This document shows, piece by piece, positions 63,017-64,000 of a DNA stretch of 64,000 nucleotides. This DNA is from Rhodospirillales bacterium. Its GTDB lineage: Bacteria; Pseudomonadota; Alphaproteobacteria; UBA828. A program made the position numbers and the translations under genes. Under the pieces are notes generated by a model. That model was not told the DNA's origin, did not search any database, and saw only the letters and a list, made by a program, of their open reading frames with translations. Location of the stretch: assembly GCA_028818855.1 (NCBI GenBank), contig JAPPMY010000006.1, positions 1 through 64,000 on the forward strand, in the 5' to 3' direction. Position 1 is the stretch's first letter; each line of letters opens with the position of its first letter.

Positions 63017-63916
63017 ATGGCCGTCGCCGAGACTGAGGGCGTGACGGCCGGTGCCGGCCGCCGCCACGGTGCGGGGCCCGACACCTATGCGCTCTTTTGG
63101 GGGCTGCCGCTCGCGCTCTGGCAGGGGCTGTTTCTCCTCGCCCCGCTCGCCTTCCTCGTCGTCATGACCTTCTGGTCGGTGAAGAATTTTCGGCTGGAGC
63201 CCGACTTCGACACCGTCAACTGGGTCAAGATGTGGAGCAAGGGCTATGTCGTCGACACATACCTGCGCACCCTCGGCTACGGCGTGCTCGCGGCCGTGGT
63301 GTGCAGCGTGCTGGCCTTCCCCGCGTCCTACGCGCTCGCCTTCAAGGTCTCGCCCGCGACGCGGCGTCTCGCCGTCTTTCTGCTGATCACGCCGTTCTTC
63401 ACCAGCTACCTGGTGCGCGTCTATTCCTGGCAGCCGGTGCTCTCGGAGAGCGGCATCCTGAACACCGTCTTCGACCACCTCGGCTTCGGCCCGGTGACCA
63501 TGCTGAACACGCTGTTCGGGACCGTAATTGGCTATCTGACGCTCTGCCTGCCGCTGGTGATCCTGCTTCAGCTCTTCAGCCTGGCGAACGTCGACCGCAG
63601 CCTGATCGAGGCGGCCCACAATCTCGGCTGCGGGAGAATCAGGACCATCTTTCTGGTGATCGTCCCCTCCGCCAAGGTGGGCCTGATCCTGGCCGCGACC
63701 TTTACCTTCATCCTCTGCTTCGGCGATTTCGTGAGCCCCGTCAGCCTGGGCGGGAGCAAGCCGCCGACGCTCAGCATCCTGATCGTGGACACGGTGAAGC
63801 AGGGCAATCACTGGCCGCGGGCTGCGGTGGTCGCGGTCACCATGGTGGTGACCCTCATCGTGGTTGCGTTCACCGCGCTCTACTTCGCCTACGTCCACGG
63901 GCGGGCGCGCCGGTGA
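63017..63916 (+). CDS. PotB-like ABC transporter permease
   Basis: A 299-residue permease with six predicted helices and the E-A-A-H-N-L-G-C-G-R-I-R-T-I-F docking loop. Its long N-terminus and W-x-x-V-L-S-E-S-G-I-L-N segment fit PotB/PotH. The stop overlaps the GTG of the next permease (GTGA). ATPase PotA is not seen, but the operon is cut by the window end. Confidence 0.86.
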   Translation: MAVAETEGVTAGAGRRHGAGPDTYALFWGLPLALWQGLFLLAPLAFLVVMTFWSVKNFRLEPDFDTVNWVKMWSKGYVVDTYLRTLGYGVLAAVVCSVLAFPASYALAFKVSPATRRLAVFLLITPFFTSYLVRVYSWQPVLSESGILNTVFDHLGFGPVTMLNTLFGTVIGYLTLCLPLVILLQLFSLANVDRSLIEAAHNLGCGRIRTIFLVIVPSAKVGLILAATFTFILCFGDFVSPVSLGGSKPPTLSILIVDTVKQGNHWPRAAVVAVTMVVTLIVVAFTALYFAYVHGRARR

Positions 63917-64000
63917 GGCTCGACCGCATTATCCGCGGCTCGCTCCTCGGCTACGTGGTGCTGGCGCTCGGCTTCGTGTTCGTGCCGATCGTGATCAGCT
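63913..64000 (+). CDS. PotC-like ABC transporter permease, N-terminal fragment
   Basis: The first 29 codons of a further permease, truncated by the window end. GTG at 63913 overlaps the PotB stop (GTGA). The visible residues contain one hydrophobic helix (about 10-27), and position after PotB indicates PotC. The identity rests mainly on context. Confidence 0.65.
   Translation, partial: MRLDRIIRGSLLGYVVLALGFVFVPIVIS

Overview
The window is about two thirds G+C and gene-dense, and it looks like chromosome from a free-living alphaproteobacterium. The evidence is a ChvG/ChvI-type two-component pair, an hsp20-DUF1150 pair, a his operon of the hisB-DUF2628-hisH type, the gshA-rsmE-ubiA neighbourhood, ATP-dependent PEP carboxykinase and a HolC-type chi subunit next to pepA. 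The single tRNA gene is tRNA-His(GTG). It encodes its own G-1 opposite C73, which argues against the alphaproteobacterial orders reported to lack G-1 (inference). No phage, IS element, CRISPR array, rRNA or plasmid gene was seen.

Layout. 1-1.9 kb: end of an AmpG-like transporter, a DUF3047 protein and a histidine-rich anchored protein. 2.2-7.4 kb: a catabolic-looking group (CitE/HpcH lyase, HpaB/4-hydroxybutyryl-CoA-dehydratase-like enzyme, two duplicated SnoaL-like proteins, an SDR and an EamA exporter). 7.6-10.3 kb: a leftward operon of membrane protein, winged-helix regulator, secreted helical-repeat protein and unknown secreted protein, with a candidate promoter. 10.5-13.7 kb: Hsp20/DUF1150 and ChvG/ChvI. 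13.8-23.6 kb: MATE exporter, a five-gene ABC importer with two different ATPases, a PhyH-HEAT fusion and a peptide deformylase, all lying between chvI and the divergent pckA. 24-30.6 kb: pckA, pepA, holC, a flavin disulfide reductase and an orphan histidine kinase. 30.6-34.4 kb: gamma-glutamyltransferase, tRNA-His, an RsbW-like ATPase and an HpnB-like glycosyltransferase.

34.5-37.4 kb: a three-subunit flavoprotein dehydrogenase of the HcnABC/opine oxidase type. 37.4-46.2 kb: aminotransferase, gshA, rsmE, ubiA, a UbiD-family decarboxylase, an epimerase-like SDR, a 43-residue membrane protein and a YcsF protein. 46.4-49.0 kb: an autotransporter whose passenger appears to be two Cache-like domains. 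49.5-54.1 kb: the translationally coupled his operon hisB-DUF2628-hisH-GNAT-hisA-hisF-hisE-HIT. 54.1-61.7 kb: YifB/ComM, a methyltransferase, Nnr, an ammonium transporter, a STAS protein, a DUF2459 protein and an LLM flavin oxidoreductase. 61.8-64 kb: start of a PotD-PotB-PotC polyamine-type importer, cut by the window end.

The most unusual items are the Cache-like/autotransporter fusion and the PhyH-HEAT fusion. Next come the ABC importer whose two ATPases both have Glu at the Q-loop glutamine, the HpaB-like enzyme with altered cluster ligands, and the unlisted 43-aa membrane protein. Everything here comes from reading the sequence and from family knowledge; no database search was run.
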